NCBI RefSeq assembly: GCF_007565055.1
Contig: NC_044557.1
Location: 68,081,095-68,145,094 of the forward strand
Direction: 5' to 3'
Origin: Rhinopithecus roxellana
Taxonomy: Eukaryota; Chordata; Mammalia; Primates; Cercopithecidae
DNA length: 64,000 nt
Below the pieces are notes generated by a model. The model was not told the origin of the DNA. It saw nothing but the letters and a program-made list of their open reading frames with translations, and did no database searches. Position 1 is the stretch's first letter; each line of letters starts with the position of its first letter. Position numbers and translations under genes: made by a program. Of the stretch, positions 13,258-24,310 are shown piece by piece.

Positions 13258-14736
13258 AAGTGTTCTTTTAAAATAGTTTTTCAGAAACAAAAAGACAGCT
13301 ATGATATTTACACTATGAGGTTACCTTTTCATTTCTCTTGCCATGTAACTGTTACTAGTAATTAAATATTTTTTATATATTTACATTTAATGTCAGTTAT
13401 TTTGACATGTCCTGGATGCACTTATGCGAAAATACTGAACTTAGAAAGTAAATCACATGATAGTATATGGATTTAAAGGTATTTAAAAATGCTCTGACTT
13501 ATATGTTACCCTATGACTTAAAATGTTAAATAATAACAAGATATGGTGTAGAATAAAGCCAATATTCACTTTCTAAAGTCACCTAATCTAATATCAACTA
13601 GTACACAATTGTTTGCCATATAATTCATGACATTTGGGAAATTATGTCCTTTTTTCTTTTTTTTTTTTAATTACTTGCATTTTTCATTATCCAAATTAAG
13701 GTTGAGATAACTTATAGGTAAAGTGGATGTCATTGAAACATTAGCTTTGAGGGAGACTAATGCTTTCTTGACTGTCGGTATTATATAAGCATTTCCATTT
13801 TTGTGCTTACAACTAGATGGGGAGGAATAATTTTATTTGAAATATACTTTGGCATGTTTTACTTTTGAATTCTGGAGCCAAAGCTAGTGTTTTTAAAGTC
13901 ATCTCCCAAATTGTGGGGCTGGTGTTAGAAAACATTTATTGATCATGTTAGATGTAAAAGTATTATGCTGGGTTCCAGGGATAGAAAGGTCAACAATGAG
14001 AGGTTGCTTAAATTTAAGGATACTTCCTTCAACAAGGATTAAGTTTTGGTATTAGATTTATTTGTGGTCAAAGAGATCATGTTGTTTCAGAATTATTGTT
14101 TCAGTTAATACCCATTCTGAATTGAATCAGTTGGCATAGCTAAAGTGCACCGAGATAGACAGCCAGTTAACCAGTTTTCTACAGAGTGATTTTTCTTGTG
14201 GATCAGGTTTCAATATGGCTGCGGACTTCAAAGTCATCCTATTTTCTTATAACCCCATTTTGATTCTTCTGTTTAAATGTTCAGGTGTATAGTGTTTTCT
14301 GAAAGCCTTTTTATATCTTAGTTGGTATAGTACTAAACAGCTTCAGGTGCTACAGAATTAATGCTTATATGGTTTTCTTCACTCTTGAAAATGTTAGGAA
14401 AAGTCATTGAATTCTTTAAAATAGAATAATTCACATCATTTCACGTATTCCATTTAGGGAATTCATTTTGGAAAGCAGGCAGTTTTGTTTGTTGTTTATT
14501 ATGACTGAGCGACTATTATCTTTGCTGGAAATTACTTTGAAAGGCAGATTTGGTTTTTTAGAAATTCTTAAGAAATTTCCTTTGAAATTGCTCAGAATAT
14601 GTTGGGGAAAAGAAAACTTTTTACATACTCCATAATTTTAAACAGTTACCTTTTTCAAAATCAGTTTGATGCATCATAACCAAATAGCAGAAGGGCACTA
14701 AAGATCAACTGAGCTGCTTTTTGACTAACGTTTCAG

Positions 14737-14916
14737 GGATTGTGAAGCAGCAGATAGACAGCCATATCACAGATCCAGATCAACAGAACAACGGCCTCTC
14801 CTTGAGCGGACCACCACCCGCTCCAGATCCACTGAACGTCCTGATACAAACCTCATGAGGTCGATGCCTTCATTAATGACTGGAAGATCTGCCCCTCCTT
14901 CACCTGCCTTATCGAG
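14737..14916 (+). CDS. RIMS1: RIM exon with RSRSTE repeats (180 nt)
   Basis: Internal coding exon of the RIM scaffold. The acceptor is 'acgtttcag' and the donor is TCGAG|GTGAAAG. The exon supplies one base to complete the incoming codon, then 59 codons, then two bases (phase 2 in, phase 2 out). The translation begins DCEAADRQPYHRS. It contains RSRSTEQRPLLERTTT, a second RSRSTERPD, then MRSMPSLMTGRSAPPSP. The Arg/Ser-rich, proline-spiced composition suggests a disordered linker with many possible phosphorylation sites; in RIM this linker lies between C2A and C2B. I see no stop or frameshift. A 180-nt exon in this frame joins cleanly to the next exon to give A-L-S-R-S-H-P-R. The family identity is confident; RIM1 rather than RIM2 is less so. 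Confidence 0.93.
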
Positions 14917-15794
14917 GTGAAAGATAAATCAATCAGACTAATTTCCCCTTTGCCCCACCAGCACACCATTTTATTTTCCCAGCGGCTAAATGGTCTCTTC
15001 TATCATCTTTGGCTGATCACTAGTAATAATCGATACTAACCTTTCAATGTAAACACACTATTTATATTCAGTGGATATAATAGTGTGTGGCTACCATTGT
15101 AATTTGTTTATTAACTGTCCTGACTGCATTTGTTTTGTGATTTCTCATTAATCAGGAGTCCTGGGTAAATTCCGTCATTAACTGTCATGTTCCTCTCCTA
15201 CAGAATGAGAAACTATTTGTGTCCATTACACATCACTTTTCAAATCATCATAATGATTATAAATAAAACTAGATTTTTTAGTTTCTATTGATACTACTGT
15301 TATGTATTAACCAATATTTTCCTTAGTTGAATCTTGAATTGTTCAGGGTTTTATTTGTAGTTTCATGAGATGTTTTCTAATAAAGGAATATTTAATATAA
15401 GCCTGAGTAAAAATCTCTGGATCAAGGGAGAAAGGTTAGTGTTGAAAGTTTGAAATCTGGTAGAAAGAAAAGTACAGTCTTTTCTTTCTTGATCTGCAAA
15501 ATTGTCCTCTTGCTTTCAATGGATAGAGTACTAATTTACATTAATAATTCCATGGATTTTACTGTAGGATTTTGTGTGCATGTATGTGTATGTATGCATA
15601 TTACACCAAAAATAAACATCTTTTGCTATTTAATCATTCAGATATCCATATTTTGTCCAGTTTTCCTAACCTTTTAATCTGCAGCTAAACTTCTTTTTAA
15701 ATTGTATTTATACAGCTATCATATGAACCAAATGTAGGTATTAAAAATATGTAACTCATTATACTGAAAATTAATATTAATGGTGTGTCTTTAG
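14917..15794 (+). other. Intron between the RSRSTE and RIM-BP-site exons
   Basis: Begins GTGAAAG and ends in 'gtgtctttag'. AT-rich unique sequence with no repeat I recognise. The small + ORF at 15450-15677 has no support. Confidence 0.85.
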
Positions 15795-15904
15795 GTCTCA
15801 TCCTCGTACTGGGTCTGTCCAGACAAGCCCATCAAGTACTCCAGTGGCAGGACGAAGGGGCCGACAGCTTCCACAGCTTCCACCAAAGGGAACATTGGAT
15901 AGAA
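15795..15904 (+). CDS. RIMS1: RIM exon with RIM-BP-binding proline motif (110 nt)
   Basis: Internal coding exon. The acceptor is 'gtgtctttag' and the donor is AGAA|GTAAGT, a strong site. One base completes the Arg codon from the previous exon, 36 codons follow, and one base is left over, so the exon exits in phase 1. The peptide includes SHPRTGSVQTSPSSTP and then GRRGRQLPQLPPKGTLDR. The R-Q-L-P-Q-L-P segment matches the site bound by SH3 domains of RIM-binding proteins, which link RIM to presynaptic calcium channels (family knowledge). The Ser/Thr-Pro rich part before it looks disordered. This phase-1 exit is what every downstream cassette exon must fit. Confidence 0.94.
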
Positions 15905-16727
15905 GTAAGTTTTATTTCTAATTATGTCGTTTAGGAAATACACATGGAAGCTAAGGTGAATCAAGATTTTCTTACTTTTGTGTTAGTTTTCTTCTTTTGT
16001 TAATTGTATGCCTTGTCTTATTTGATAATAGTTATATTTATAAATATTACGTATTTTTGCATAAAAATTTGTAATATTTCCAGGTAAAATAAGGTATCTT
16101 TATTGCTCTTGCACATTTTTAAATTTGAATAAATGCATCTTAAAAAGTAAACATAATACTCTTAAATGAGCTGTTGGATAATATTTCTTTGCCACAACTA
16201 AGTTTATGTAATTGTTGATAGTTATATAAAGTTTATTAGTAACTAGCCAAATCAATTTTCACACACTGCAAAGGACTGGTTAGCTGATGCACAACAATGG
16301 TGATCCTTCTCAATACTGGAGAACAAGAAAAAGGTAATCATGAATATACAATGAAAGATGCATGTTGTACTGATGTTTTTATTAATTTTACATTTTTGCA
16401 TAAGAAGCACTATTTGCTGACACACACATGAACATACTTCCCAAACATCTATAAATTCTTGGATAAAGGACCTCTAAAAACAATGGATAACTGAATATAA
16501 TGGTTTTTAAGATCATTTTTTCAATGATCCCTTTATTTAGTAACTGGATGTGCTTTGCAAATAATACATATATATTTAAATCATTTAACTTTTCTCTAGT
16601 AGATAATACATTCTGTGCCTTTGGAAATTTCTGTTGTTTTTAACCCCTGTGCTTTGGTTCCCTTTTTTTCCTTTTTTTTTTTTCTTTTGTTTTTGTTTTG
16701 TTTTTTGTTTTTATTTTGTTTCCCTAG
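15905..16727 (+). other. Intron before the first 33-nt microexon candidate
   Basis: Starts GTAAGTTT. It ends in a T/G-rich tract (about 16662-16720) and 'tttccctag'. Otherwise AT-rich with no recognised repeat. If the microexon is not used, the intron continues to the next chosen acceptor. Confidence 0.65.
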
Positions 16728-16760
16728 ACAATGGAGTCAAGGAGATAGAACCTTATGAAG
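16728..16760 (+). CDS. RIMS1: Candidate RIM cassette microexon (33 nt)
   Basis: Predicted from splice signals and phase. A long pyrimidine-rich tract ends in 'tttccctag', followed by 33 nt and then GAAG|GTCTGT. The upstream exon leaves one base (A). With it the exon reads N-N-G-V-K-E-I-E-P-Y-E and leaves one base (G), so it is a symmetric phase 1-1 cassette with no stop. The peptide is short and mostly acidic. The donor GTCTGT is weak and is shared with the 19504 and 38554 exons. I do not remember this peptide from a published RIM isoform, so it is a candidate. The + ORF at 16634-16843 is in another frame and is not the coding frame here. Confidence 0.55.
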
Positions 16761-17464
16761 GTCTGTACATAAAGGAGGGTTTGTTTTGTGCTAACAGCCT
16801 TTTTGGGGAGCTAGTAAGCAAAAATAAACCCAACTGCAATTGATGTCCCTTTGTTGTATAGACTTATATACAGTAAAATTATTTTGTTTTATGATATCTG
16901 ACAAAGTATTCAACTTTTTTTTTAACTTGGAAATTATGCCAAGGAGTTAAATTTCTTTGATTGATCAAATAAGAATGCAAAGAGTTTAACTTCTTTTAAA
17001 TGACCAGATAAAATGTGCTCTTTCATAAAATTTTTATGTACCTTTTAACCAGAATACTAGATTTTGAGTAAGACTTTAACCAAAGATATCAATTGCAGTC
17101 TACGTTTACATCATTGAGGATGTACACATAGTGTAGTTATATTTATCATCATATATTTCATTTTTTATTTATGATGATGTTTTTAATTATTAAATTTGGC
17201 TTTCTAGAAAATAAAGTTGTTGAATTAGATAGTGATTGTGGCTTGTGTTTCCAACATCATTTTTCATGTTGTAGCAAGACTGCTTACAGTATATCAGAGT
17301 TAAATATGATACAGTTTTATTATCAAACACTACGTTATAACTCAGAAGAAAATACTGAATGGTGATATATGGAGTGTCATACATTTGCTAGATCAATACA
17401 AAATCATCTGCCTGTTATGGAAATCTGAAATTAACTTTGTATCTTTAAAAACTTGTTGACTGTT

Positions 17465-17550
17465 TACTGATGAATCTCTAGCACATAGAAGAATGCCTGG
17501 CACATTGTAGACCCTCAATAAATCTTTGTTGAATAAATTCATGAAATATT
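17465..17550 (+). mobile_element. MIR or L2 3'-end remnant
   Basis: 'gaatgcctggcacattgtag' followed by 'accctcaataaatctttgtt' and 'gaataaattc' is the conserved tail of ancient mammalian MIR/L2 elements. Confidence 0.65.
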
Positions 17551-19075
17551 TATTTAAAAAGGGAAAAGCTACCTCAAATAGTATACAAAGTACCACTACA
17601 ATAATCTTGTCATTCTATATATGTTTATATTAAAATTCATATTTCTGTAAACTATTTGTAACAAATTTGTAAGTGTGCTGCATTTGAGCAGCAATACTTT
17701 TATACCCTTATATAACTTGTTGATATAAGTTGTGTTCTTGTTAACTGGATGATGGTCAACTTCTGTTTTGTCATTCTTTCTATTTCCAAGTACCATAATT
17801 TTGAACAATCCAGTGATATTGTGACTGATGGTCTATTATGCTGCCTGATAAACAGACTTCACAGCATTTTTATAGTTCTTAATTATTTGCATAAAATTGG
17901 GGGCATAGAATTTTAAATCACTTTTCCTAAGGAAAGTTTAGTAGTATTTATGTAACTTTTTTTCTCTTCAGTGTTTTTAAAGATGGAGTTTCAACATCAT
18001 TTATTGGCATATAAAGTCAGAAACTATAATTTGTGTACATTTTTAAAATTGAATTTTTAATGTCATTTATAGCAATAGACTGTTGAAATACAAGTAGCTC
18101 TATTCTTTGTAATAGTAAGTATACTAGAAAACAGAGCCTATTGGTGATGCTGAAAGTCAGGGTTGGTGAAGTTTCTGATGGGCTTCTCAGTAAAGATTCT
18201 CTTTACTATTGTTTTTGACCCTATAAGATTAATTAAAACCAAAATTTTCCTTTAAAGTCCCCAATTATGATTTTTCCATTTTTTTTAATTTCATAAAAGA
18301 AAGAGGGGCCAAAACCTCCCTTATCCTTTTTAGTATTAAAAAAAGGGGTTTTGTTTTACATAAAAGTATGGATGATTTTTTAAAGTGTTTTTATAAATGT
18401 TGATATGGAGACTTCAGTAGATTATGCAAACTTTTTTAGTTTTAAAGAAGATATATAATATTTCTTTTAGAAATCTCAACTTCAGTTAATCTTCAGTAAG
18501 TAGCACAAAATAGACTTACCAGTTGATGGTCTAAATCAAATTATGTTTGGATTATCACCTAAAAAGTTAATTGTGAGAAGTTGTAATTTAATGACATTAT
18601 TTTAGAATTAAAGTATTGAAATATTTATTTTCAAATCCTTTTCAGCAGCCAACAAATAACCAAGTCATACTTTAACTCTTTATGATTTTGATTATTTTAT
18701 ATTTTAGTCTTATGTATTTAGCCACTTATCTTTGTTTAGAACCAGAGAAGTAAAATAAGAATAATATAGAAAGCACAATGCACTAAAAAATTATAAGGCA
18801 TTGTTATTATTTTTCCCTTTTATGTACTGCCATTTTGTAAAATGTCATTTTCTCTTTTTCTAGAAGAAAAGTTATATAACATTTTTAGTAATATACCAAG
18901 TTTATATATAAAGTATTTTGCCTACTTTACCCAGTTATCCACATATTACAAATATTTTAAAAGTCACAGTTTCCCTTTTACAAAGTCATCATAAAAGCAG
19001 ACAATGTGATAAGTAACCAGTAAATTCATTTACTTTTCTATAGCATGTCAGAAACTTATTAAAAATAATCTATTG

Positions 19076-19384
19076 GGCCAGGTGCAGTGGCTCCCGTGGC
19101 TCACATCTGTAATCCTAGCACTTTGGGAGGCTGAGGCGAGTGGATCGCTTGAGCTCGGGAGTTCAAGACCAACCTGGGTAACGTGGTGAAACCCCATCAC
19201 TACAAAAAAATACAAAAATATCCAGCATGGTGGTGCACTCCCGTAGTCCCAGCTACTCAGGAGGCTGAGGTGGGAGGATCACTTGAGCCCAGGAGACGCA
19301 GGTTGCAGTAAGCTGTGATTGTGCCACTGCCCTCCAGCCTGGGTGACAGGGAGACTCTGTTTCTAAATAAATAAATAAATAGAT
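19076..19384 (+). mobile_element. Alu, sense, with small internal duplication
   Basis: Dimeric Alu ending in an (AAAT)n tail. The start reads 'gtggctcccgtggctcac', where an Alu has one 'gtggctcac', so about 9-10 bp is duplicated near the 5' end. It sits just upstream of the 19504 cassette acceptor. Confidence 0.93.
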
Positions 19385-19503
19385 ATTGGTGTATTTATCT
19401 TCTGAATAATTTAGAATTTTTTATTTGTTTAGTTTCTTTGAAGAGTAACAGATACACCTATTTGGTCTTATATTTTTCTTTACCTTTGCTTATGCAAGTA
19501 CAG

Positions 19504-19572
19504 AAGTTAATGAAGAAACTGAGCATGTGGAAGAGCAGGGGGAAGAAAAGCAGGGAGAAGAGGTCAAGGCAG
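19504..19572 (+). CDS. RIMS1: RIM cassette exon, glutamate-rich (69 nt)
   Basis: Acceptor 'tatgcaagtacag' and donor GGCAG|GTCTGT. With the single base carried in from upstream it reads K (or E after the 16728 microexon), then VNEETEHVEEQ and GEEKQGEEVKA, and leaves one base. It is therefore phase 1-1, 23 codons, and skippable without a frameshift. Nine of the 22 complete codons are Glu, which makes a strongly acidic insert just after the RIM-BP-binding site. An upstream AG at 19498-19499 would give 73 nt and break the frame, so the second AG is chosen. The donor is weak (GTCTGT). The Glu-rich peptide, phase and splice signals support a real alternative exon; the function of the insert is unknown to me. 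Confidence 0.8.
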
Positions 19573-21577
19573 GTCTGTCTGACTGCATATCTAAAATAAA
19601 TAAGCGAATGTTTTCAAATATGACTTTTCAATTTTACATAAGACTTTAGGCTCCAAATTTATAACTGCACAATGAAGAATAGATTGTTTTTCAGCACTAA
19701 CTTTAAGATAAATTACCTAATTTTATTAATGAATGGGTATTACTTAAGCTATCTAGGCAATTTGTCAGAATATGTAATTTACCCAACTGGCTAAATATTT
19801 TCCCTGATGTTTAAATCAAACTAGAATTATAGATAGTGCCCCTGACCAAGATATACACCTACCCTTTACCCAGCTTTACACTCATTTGTTTATTCAAAAA
19901 AATTTAACGAGTACCTACTAGAAAACCATATTTTATCATGTGTTGTGGTGAGTAAAGGTTTGTTGAAGCTTTAGCACCTTCTCCCATGGATTTTGAATAT
20001 AGTAGAAGCAAATTATAAAGAAATATAGAGCAGAATATAATTCCATTAAAACATTTATAGACCATGATCATTTTTTCCATTATATTTTTTCCTAAACTAA
20101 AGCAATTATAGGTTTCTCTTCTTCATCCCAGTTCAATATTGCTCTAATATTTATTGTCAATCATAATTTCTCCCCATCTTTCTAAATGAAATGCATACCT
20201 TTTATTTTTGTTGTTTTTAAAGTCCCTATTATGTTTATCTATCATAATGTTTAATGTTCGTGAAATGATTTTAAAACTTAAAAGATTCCAGCCTGGCCAA
20301 CATGGCGAAACCCCATCTCCACTAAAAATAAAAAAATTAGCTGGGCCTGGTGGTATGCGCCTGTAGTCCCAGCTACCTGAGAGGCCGAAGCAGGAGAATC
20401 GCTTGAACCCGAGAGGCAGAGGTTGCAGGAGCCAAGATCATGCCACTGCACTCCAGCCTGGGCAACAGAGCGAGACTCTGTCTCAAAAAAGTTAAAACAT
20501 TATATAATCAGTAAATCAGTGTATTTTTATATACTACTTTTATCAAATTTTCACTATTTTTATTTGAAACTCAGAATTGAATACTAATCTTACCCAATTG
20601 TCAAGTTTAATTGTAACTTTCCTTGAATAATACAGAATATCTTTAATTTTATCAAGTGTTTAACTGAGCACTTTTTATTTATGAATAATAGAGTGTTCTT
20701 TTTATGCCTTTTTTTCCTCTGCTTTCCATGGTGTGGAAGCAATACCATTACGTATATTATACCTAAGATATATTTTCATGGAAGCATTCTTTCAGTGGAA
20801 TTTTTAGTTTTACAACTGAAAACATCTCTTAAGCTACTAGAATTGCTCATTATCAGTAACTTTTCAATGTCATAAAGGTGACAAATATCAAAGTCATCTG
20901 ATAATGGAAACAGGCAAGTTTAATTGCATATTTCTAGACATGTAGAATTCCTTGGGTTCTGAATATCTAGTATCTAACTTCTAGAATGTCATTTTTCTTC
21001 CATTTTCCCGGAATAATTTAGGAATCACATTTTTATGGAATACTATAAGAATGAATTTCATTTTAGCTTAGCTGTTAAGGTAATGTTTTTCCATTAGCTC
21101 ATTCCTCTGCATCTCATATAGTCCATACAAACACTGCAGCCTTTCATGCCATTAATTGTCTTCCACATTAAAGTCATTTTTTAAGATAGCATTAGTTTGG
21201 GGACTTCAGCGATAGTTAATATCACTCTTCCTTATTTTAAATTAATTAAGATACAGATGCCCATGTGCTAAACCAGTTTGTTGCTGGTGTTTTATTGTCA
21301 AAAGTAATTAGTAAGTTGCATCAGTTTTTAAATTAACATAAAAGCATAACTATATACTGTAAAAATGATTTTTCACTTATTTGGTTTTTATTACTTCTCC
21401 TATGAGATAGGAAGTATATACTTTTCTCTTGTGTTCATTAATATGGGATGTCATGTGTAGTGCATGGATTTGTTTCCTTATTGTGTGATTTCATCTTTTT
21501 TGATGTGCTTTGTTTTTATTTTGGTTATTAATGATCTTAATCATTAATCACTGTTGTCTGTTTTCAATATTATAAAG
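19573..21577 (+). other. Intron between the 19504 and 21578 cassettes
   Basis: Contains one 5'-truncated sense Alu (20288-20490). The remainder is AT-rich unique sequence. The + ORF 20681-20875 has no support. Confidence 0.8.
20288..20490 (+). mobile_element. Alu, sense, 5'-truncated
   Basis: Begins within the left arm at 'ccagcctggccaacatggcg' and ends 'gactctgtctcaaaaaag'. About the first 90 bp of a normal Alu are missing. Confidence 0.93.
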
Positions 21578-21622
21578 ACAATGAGGGAGAAACACCAACA
21601 CCACCTACTAATGGGAAAAAAG
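21578..21622 (+). CDS. RIMS1: RIM cassette exon with GC donor (45 nt)
   Basis: Acceptor 'aatattataaag', with pyrimidines at 'ctgttgtctgttttc', and 45 nt followed by AAAAAAG|GCAAGT. With an incoming G it reads D-N-E-G-E-T-P-T-P-P-T-N-G-K-K and leaves one base: phase 1-1, 15 codons, no stop. If the 19504 exon is skipped, the first residue becomes N. The downstream base pair is GC, not GT, but the surrounding AG|GCAAGT is the recognised consensus for GC-AG introns. GC donors are usually weaker and often found at alternative exons. The short, polar, proline-containing peptide fits a disordered linker insert. Confidence 0.78.
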
Positions 21623-21628
21623 GCAAGT
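21623..21628 (+). promoter_or_regulatory. GC-type 5' splice site
   Basis: GCAAGT directly after AAAAAAG. It pairs well with U1 snRNA apart from the C. No GT nearby keeps the phase: a GT at 21627 ('aagtct') would add four bases and break the frame. Confidence 0.75.
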
Positions 21629-22362
21629 CTTAAAATGAAGTTTATGGTGCCTTTCTAGATATTAAACACTCCGTATTGACATTTGTAATATACTTGAATT
21701 GCTTTTTAAAATAAGCGTAAGTACAAGTATTCGTCTCAATTTAAGTTATCCAGTATTTAATATGTCTATTCTTTTTTATTTATTTCTGAATAGGAAATTA
21801 GTCTTTAAAATACTTACCTTTAATGATTCTGATACAATTCTATTTTATTGAAATGTAATGGCATTAAAATTGGAAGATTAACTTTGTTGATCATGTTAAG
21901 GGAAAGGATTCTGAGGAAGATACTAATGGTCATGTTATACATTTACAAAATCACAGCATGGATATTTTTCAATCCAGAAATCGTTTTAAAATTGAATTAT
22001 TTTAAAAACATTTTAAAGTAGAAGTTTAAAGTAGAAAATGAGAAATTTAATCATAAGTTTAACAATAATATAAAAGGAAGATTTATAACATTTGTGGATT
22101 TTTCATAATTCTATATACATGAATTAAAACTGCCTGGAAAGTAAAAAGATGATTGATTTTAATACTTAGATGTGATTTTCCTATAATTATTGCTGACATA
22201 ATTCTGTAATCTGCCACAACCAAATTCTATCAAAATGGTAGAACTGTGTATGTTTTGCAGTAATTGATTATCAGATATGTCTACATATATTGATTTAGAA
22301 TATTAGCATTTTAAAATGATTTTATCAAAAAAGTAACATCCCGTTCTATATCATAAAATTTG

Positions 22363-22572
22363 GCTCAAGCGATTCTCCTGCCTCAGCCTCCTGAGTAGCT
22401 GGGATTACAGGCGCCTGCCACCACACCCGGCTAAGTTTTGTGTTTCTAGGAAAGACAGGTTTCACCACGATGGCCAGGCTGGTCTCAGACTCCTGACCTC
22501 AAGTGATCCTCCTGCCTCACCTCGGCTTCCCAAAGTGCTGGGATTACAGGTGTGAGCCACCACTCCTGGCTT
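22363..22572 (-). mobile_element. Alu fragment, antisense
   Basis: Starts abruptly at 'ggctcaagcgattctcctgc' and runs to 'caccactcctggc'. The T run and the first part (the Alu 3' end) are missing, so it is truncated at that side. Confidence 0.92.
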
Positions 22573-22989
22573 CAGATTTCTCATAAAGTCTTTATTTCGC
22601 AAAGGCAGTTTCACATGTAAAGTTTTCTAGTGACAATGATTGTTGACACCTCAGTTATAAATTTGTTTTTATATGCACACTTATGAATTTGTGTTTTTAT
22701 CGTTATATGAAATCCTCTCCACTGCAAAACATTGCTATTGCTATATAAATCAATCCAACATATGATATAGTTGAACCTAGAAATTAATGAATAAATTTGT
22801 AAGATGAGAACTCTGCACATATTTCACATATGCTAACTTGGTTTTTACTTGGCTTAATGTTTTGATTATTTACCTATAATTAAGATTTATTCAATGTATC
22901 CTTTTGCTATCTTCTTCTGAGAGAAAGGCTTTTTATTTACAGTTTATTTTTATATCACAATAAAGTTCATGAGTAAGTTTAAGGGAGGA

Positions 22990-24060
22990 CGTTGTTTTTT
23001 TAATTGGTTAAAGCATATTGTGGATATGTTAAAGTATATTGTTGTAGCAGGTGCAGTCAGAAGGATAGTTGGGGCTAGAGGGGTGACTCATATATGAACT
23101 TATAGATCATAGTTGGGATTTTGGTTTTTATCACATAAAATGGGAAAGTTTGGATTAAAGTGACACAATACCCCTTTTTTTTTTCAGTAAGATGATTTCA
23201 ATTGCTACATTGAGAATGCCCTCAAGAATTAAGATTGCTAACAGGGAACATTGTTAGAAGGTTTTCACTAACCCCAGAAACAGATGATACTGGCTTAGAC
23301 CAGTGTGATAGCAGTATAAGTTGTTGGATTCTGAATAGATATTGAAGATAGAGCCAACAACATTTCCCAACAAGGTAAAAGAGAAAGAAAGATTCCATAA
23401 TGACATCCAAGTTTTTAGCCTAAGTAGAAAAATAATGGAGTTTCTATTAACTAATACAGGGAAATACTTGAGAATAATAGATCGAGTGAGAATATCAGGT
23501 GCTCAGTTTTGGATATGATAAGTTAGAGATGCTGTTAGACATCCAAGTGAAGATGCCAAATTAAATATGGTCTACATTTCATATTAGAGGTGTAGACTGT
23601 AGCTATAAATCTGGGACTCATCCATATAAAGAGGTGTTTACACTGCAAGACTGGTTATCAAGAGGACAAGTGGACACATGTAGGTAGATAAAGAAGAGGT
23701 CCAGGAAGTATAAACTGGACCACTTTGATACTTTGAAGTTGAGAAGATGAAGCAGCCAGAAATGAAGAAAGTGGGAGAAGAGTAACAAGTTAAGAAATTA
23801 CTTGAAGGAGAGAATTATCAAGAATGTGAAACAGTCAGCACACTTAGCAAGTAGGAAGTCACCATGTTGACCTTTATTAGGAGCAGTTTTGGTAGAGTGA
23901 TAAGGGCTAAAGGACTGATTAGAGTAGATTCAAGGGAAGAGAGGAATGGAGACAGCAAGTGCAGACACCTTTGAAAGGCTGTAAAGGGAAGAAAAGAAAA
24001 ATATCTAGAGCTGTGAGGAGAGGTCGAAGAAACAGAATATATGAAGGATATGTGGGAAAC
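22990..24060 (+). repeat. Old mammalian interspersed repeat, family not assigned
   Basis: The order of motifs ('gatatgataagttagagatg', 'gttagacatccaagtgaaga', 'gtagataaagaagaggtcca', 'gaggaatggagacagcaagt') follows a repeat seen many times in mammalian genomes, in diverged form. I cannot name the family with confidence. ORF 23959-24186 lies at its end and is not supported. Confidence 0.5.
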
Positions 24061-24189
24061 TTCTTGTTCCTTTGGCTTCTTCTGAATCCAGGTCTGCCAC
24101 TTTGCTGTGTAATGCCATGTGGCCTCGAACCGTGTGCCTATAGTTCACCAAGATATCTATCAGTGTTCTGTGACATAGCTCCTTGATTT

Positions 24190-24310
24190 AGAATCAAATA
24201 CTTTTAGATTTGGAAGGAACATTATAAATCTTTTGATAAAACTATTTTCCCTTATAGATAAAGGAGGAGAATTCTGGAGGATAACTACCTTTCTTCAATC
24301 CACATAGCAG
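24190..24310 (+). repeat. Old interspersed repeat remnant
   Basis: 'tagatttggaaggaacatta' followed by 'ttcccttatagataaagg' resembles a diverged ancient repeat that includes a 'ttttacagatga' block; a similar remnant lies near 54150-54260. Family uncertain. Confidence 0.35.

Larger units (their letters stand above)
1..14736 (+). other. Intron upstream of the first recognised exon
   Basis: No exon is supported here. The stretch holds a 5'-inverted L1, three Alus, an L1PA 3' end, a TG and an ATGG microsatellite, and AT-rich unique sequence. Stretches 2620-4580, 4920-7400, 7740-10390, 11150-13050 and 13270-14730 show no gene. Parts of 5030-7060 look like an old interspersed repeat that I cannot name. 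An exon with weak signals could have been missed. Confidence 0.7.
16761..19503 (+). other. Intron between the 16728 and 19504 cassettes
   Basis: Contains a MIR/L2-like tail near 17465-17550 and a sense Alu at 19076-19384, only about 120 bp upstream of the next acceptor. The rest is AT-rich unique sequence. A 25-nt segment at 18471-18495 has good splice signals but the wrong length. Confidence 0.75.

Noticed and set aside
18471..18495. 25-nt segment between 'tttcttttag' and GTAAGTAG that looks like an exon
   Set aside because: Both splice signals are good, but 25 nt is not a multiple of three and would shift the RIM frame. Treated as a pseudo-exon; junction reads would be needed to change this.
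23959..24186. 75-codon + ORF with a basic N-terminus
   Set aside because: Starts in an old interspersed repeat and has no other gene signal.
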